Source: Saccharicrinis sp963665705
GTDB lineage: Bacteria > Bacteroidota > Bacteroidia > Bacteroidales > Marinilabiliaceae
DNA: 64,000 nt
Direction: 5' to 3'
NCBI GenBank assembly: GCA_963665705.1
Contig: OY762448.1
Span: 3,906,001-3,970,000, forward strand
Within the stretch, counting starts at the first letter, position 1; every line of letters begins with the position of its first letter. Below, one piece after another: positions 62,101 to 64,000 of the stretch. The translations under genes and the position numbers were made by a program. The notes beneath the pieces were generated by a model, which ran no database searches, was not told the DNA's origin, and was given only the letters and a program-made list of their open reading frames with translations.

Positions 62101-64000
62101 TCATTTGAAGTATCTATTGTACCAATATCTTTATTCCATTCACCGGAACCTCTTGATAATAATCGTGCTGTAATATAATCATCATAAGTATAGCCTGATT
62201 CAGTAACTTCAACCAATGAATTCGGATAGCTCATCGATACTGAACCCTGAAAATCAGTAAATCCATTAGCATCTAAAATCCAATAATATTGTAAAACATT
62301 AGTGGTTTCATCCATTGTTGTTGAGGTTAAATCAATGATACTTGGATGACATTCATTCGCTCCTTTAACCCTTAAATATGCACCTGATACACTATTATTT
62401 GTAACTGATAAGTTAACTGGAGTATATGCACCTCCACTACCAAGTGGATAAATAAACGTTAAGGTTCCTATCGGCACATATTTCTTAATTCCTGCATCAA
62501 CAAATGAGATATTAGTCTGAATCATATTACTCACAGAAAATCCGGTTGTAGTATTGATGGTTGCATTTTCCTCAAAAACAATGAGGTTCTTTCCAATATC
62601 AAGTACTCCAGACTCCATCTGAAGATTTTCTTTTATTGTAATCTCATTTCCCTCTTCTTGTGTGAAACCACTGGAATTATCCAAATACATTTTTTCATAA
62701 GTTCCGTTTCCATATAAACGTTGGGATGCAGTTCCGTTTAAAACAACACCATCACCATCACCACTAATTATCTCACCTTCATTATCAATATCTCTAGATA
62801 CAAATATCTCATTACCATTATCATTAATGGATCCATCTGTTAAAGTTAATAGATATTCTACAGTAATATCAGTAGAACTACCTAATGATAATACATCACC
62901 TCCTGATTGCTTTGTGAATTTATAGAAAGTAGTACTCCCTGTTATAGTTTGGGCATTATACCCCGTAAACAATACTTCATTTGAAGATGCATTGAAGGTT
63001 CCCAAATTTGTCCAATTACCTTGAATTTCTATATTAAATCCTTTGGAATCTAATGTTGCTCCAGATTCAATATCTAAATTACCACCAATTGACAAGTCTT
63101 TAATTTTAAGATTAACAATCGGATTATTTGTACCATTGATCACTATATTATTTAGTGGTATCGAGCTATTAATACCAAAATCCGTTTGACCGGTTGGTGT
63201 GTCATCATTAAATACATTAATAGTACTACCTGATAAATTATAACTTGTAGGTTCCAGAAGTAAGGACGAAATAGACGGTGAAGATGAATTTTGCTGAACA
63301 ATTGTAAATGTACCTCCAGTAATTGTTAAGGCACTTCCTTCGTTTAATATTTCAAACATACCTCGTGATGCAATTCCTCCCGAAGAAACACCAATTAGAA
63401 CATCACCTCCTGTTTGTTCATATTTTAAAACTCCAAGATCATCATTTTCAGAACGACGTATTTGAGACCCAACTTTAAGCGTTCCGCTTGTAATATTTAT
63501 TTCTGCATTCCCTGAAGTTGAATATAATATCGGATTATCTTCTTCTCCACTATCCGAATCTGACATATCTAATGTACCACCCGATATTTTCAAAAGACCA
63601 TCTAATAAAATTCCTGACTCTCCATTTACATAAGTTGAACCTTGTTCGATTTCCAATCCTGAAGTTCCTGCAATTTCAAAATATTCGCCTCCTGTAGAAA
63701 GATCAATTGCAATATCTGAATTATTTAATCTTAGTAATCCGTTTTGTAATATTATATTTTTAGTATCCCCATCTGAAGGTGCATCTAAATTAAAAGCTGT
63801 ATTAATAGTAAATGTTGAATCAACATTTTCTCCTTTATTCATGTCAATTTTATATAAATCAATGGAGAATTGACCATCGGCAAAAGCATTATTAAACTCT
63901 GCAGACTCATCACCTTCAATTGACAGAATTACATTATTCTCCGTAGGAGAGTTATATAAATCAAATGTAAAATAATCACTTGCATTAACAGTTCCTCTAA
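59163..64000 (-). CDS. Very large T9SS-sorted surface protein, N-terminus beyond the window
   Basis: At least 1612 residues; the frame continues past the first Met seen (63842) up to the window edge without a stop ('YKID' before that Met, 'SDYFTFDLYNSPTENNVIL' further up), so the real start lies outside. Most of the protein consists of beta-helix/filament-like repeats rich in Gly, Ser, Asn and Thr ('GNLDIESGATLDSKGFNIEI', 'NILGDLTIESSGTLQVNNTN', 'LTIASGANLTLYEGSRFTIN'). The last 75 residues ('QNVNIYAVKQEATVKVT', 'LIEVYDISGQLVKKVELNN', 'MYIINVTADGDSYQQKVVAQ') are a type A T9SS sorting domain. Probably an adhesin-like or cell-surface protein; no enzymatic motif seen. Confidence 0.88.
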   Translation of the reverse strand, partial: RGTVNASDYFTFDLYNSPTENNVILSIEGDESAEFNNAFADGQFSIDLYKIDMNKGENVDSTFTINTAFNLDAPSDGDTKNIILQNGLLRLNNSDIAIDLSTGGEYFEIAGTSGLEIEQGSTYVNGESGILLDGLLKISGGTLDMSDSDSGEEDNPILYSTSGNAEINITSGTLKVGSQIRRSENDDLGVLKYEQTGGDVLIGVSSGGIASRGMFEILNEGSALTITGGTFTIVQQNSSSPSISSLLLEPTSYNLSGSTINVFNDDTPTGQTDFGINSSIPLNNIVINGTNNPIVNLKIKDLSIGGNLDIESGATLDSKGFNIEIQGNWTNLGTFNASSNEVLFTGYNAQTITGSTTFYKFTKQSGGDVLSLGSSTDITVEYLLTLTDGSINDNGNEIFVSRDIDNEGEIISGDGDGVVLNGTASQRLYGNGTYEKMYLDNSSGFTQEEGNEITIKENLQMESGVLDIGKNLIVFEENATINTTTGFSVSNMIQTNISFVDAGIKKYVPIGTLTFIYPLGSGGAYTPVNLSVTNNSVSGAYLRVKGANECHPSIIDLTSTTMDETTNVLQYYWILDANGFTDFQGSVSMSYPNSLVEVTESGYTYDDYITARLLSRGSGEWNKDIGTIDTSNDIITFDFSVATDDDGIIGDYTAGLDEAIPDQVPTYTSVNDGNWNDVSIWSPTPPAGGPRGAIVVVNNNVTIPVDYISSYKTAVNEMLLIPGTEGHRLGNVTGTGTLYLETGGLPAGDYSEFFIADGGTVEFSGTEESYPVLSGITTVNNLKFSGTGERDLPNTDLNILGDLTIESSGTLQVNNTNDKNLNIKGDIEYNSGTVDFGSGTMVLNGTGLQYIQGTASFIGTSELFNLNINNGNGVNLQTDADVSNMLKLTNGILNTENADLVITNSESDAFQGGSSTSFVEGPLSKYINYNESFQFPIGCGGRYGVIKLYNAKKNGTSGTGLWKAEYFNSDPNSNGYDTNSKDGDLQYVSQNEYWTINGPDGATSRLTMTWDDQSGVSPDNNFRLVQWKDLSTSAWQEIEITDLDGDASEGTVSSSIALNFNEFTEGSTFTFGSILIPAYTWIGSSNDWFSASNWSNTVVPTASSDVTINTISTPYVYPVIDPLVKGDVVQVNDLTIASGANLTLYEGSRFTINGDLETNGGLVVYNSVDNPSSIITHGEVSGETNYEWTGIDTHVWWQISHPLQGVSQSDYTDSFGADRFAVNRYLASGWERVAGINNVYSDNYDFDSDALEGYSILAADLTTLSYAGTLNHEDSYSSSNMSARWYLVANPYPCYIDVKDAGFDLGSFAKTIYIRKSDNEVSTYNILTGYGLLEGSRYISPGQSIWIRTYKSTNDDAIAIANSVRTHTTGGYGLKSSTTQYDENLNLQIESSNGLDETIVLFNEDGSELETEYDSEKLLNKGNLVNIYSIKEEKSIAINSLPELTAERVIPLGYSVSSEGMSDFTITTSNIESFLPDVDVYLVDKVEGVTINLRESEFYTFTPSATEANDRIELILKPSLTTDVDEETTSVSSQNVNIYAVKQEATVKVTDEVLAKSDRLIEVYDISGQLVKKVELNNAETIINLPQANAMYIINVTADGDSYQQKVVAQN

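Overview
The window looks like a chromosome segment of an AT-rich, polysaccharide-degrading member of the Bacteroidota, probably of the Marinilabiliales type. Evidence: proteins with type IX secretion (T9SS) C-terminal sorting domains, GH97/GH127/GH95-type enzymes, a DPP5-like peptidase, a CTnDOT-type integrase, and Bacteroidota-style promoters (TTTG-N19-TAnnTTTG) in place of sigma70 boxes. Assignment below phylum is inference.

Region 1 (1-26.3 kb) is a one-directional (minus strand) carbohydrate-degradation cluster: GH5 (cut by the window edge), GH95, a T9SS-sorted protein, a TlpA-like protein, a frameshifted GH43, a GH127/GH146 beta-L-arabinofuranosidase, GH97, a GH43-CE6 fusion, a second intact GH43, DUF3237, a carboxylesterase, a feruloyl-esterase-like CE1 protein, GH3 and a second GH97. 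Together these would strip arabinose, xylose, galactose/fucose-type caps, acetyl and feruloyl groups from a highly decorated arabinoxylan. No SusC/SusD pair or regulator lies in the window, so the transport part of the locus is elsewhere or absent.

Region 2 (26.3-28.5 kb) is a 1.6-kb gene-free, strand-biased (C-rich on plus) stretch followed by aquaporin aqpZ.

Region 3 (about 28.7-36.1 kb) is a compact integrative element: an IntDOT-like tyrosine recombinase, an RteC-like protein, an excisionase-like helix-turn-helix protein, a DnaD-like replication protein, a DnaC-like ATPase, a holin-like protein, a DUF5675 protein, a conserved 251-aa protein and a small membrane protein. It has no recognisable relaxase, terminase or capsid gene. 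The replication gene contains three 17-bp iterons next to an AT-rich tract, which looks like a replication origin inside the gene. The integrase is flanked by a cluster of TTACAC boxes resembling arm-type sites. A tRNA cluster (2 x Pro-TGG, Ser-GCT) follows.

Region 4 (36.6-64 kb) is mostly housekeeping and envelope functions: floA-nfeD-clpS, a TPR/PD40/SPOR protein, bcp-recA, a broken small gene, a methyl-accepting chemotaxis protein, an intact IS4-family insertion with an 11-bp target duplication, a DPP5-like peptidase, a Ser/Thr kinase, a metallophosphoesterase, an M49-like peptidase, a cyclase-HD fusion, miaA, a Yip1-like protein, smpB, an ECF sigma factor overlapping a gene for a TM plus beta-barrel protein, and a very large T9SS-sorted surface protein that runs off the right edge.
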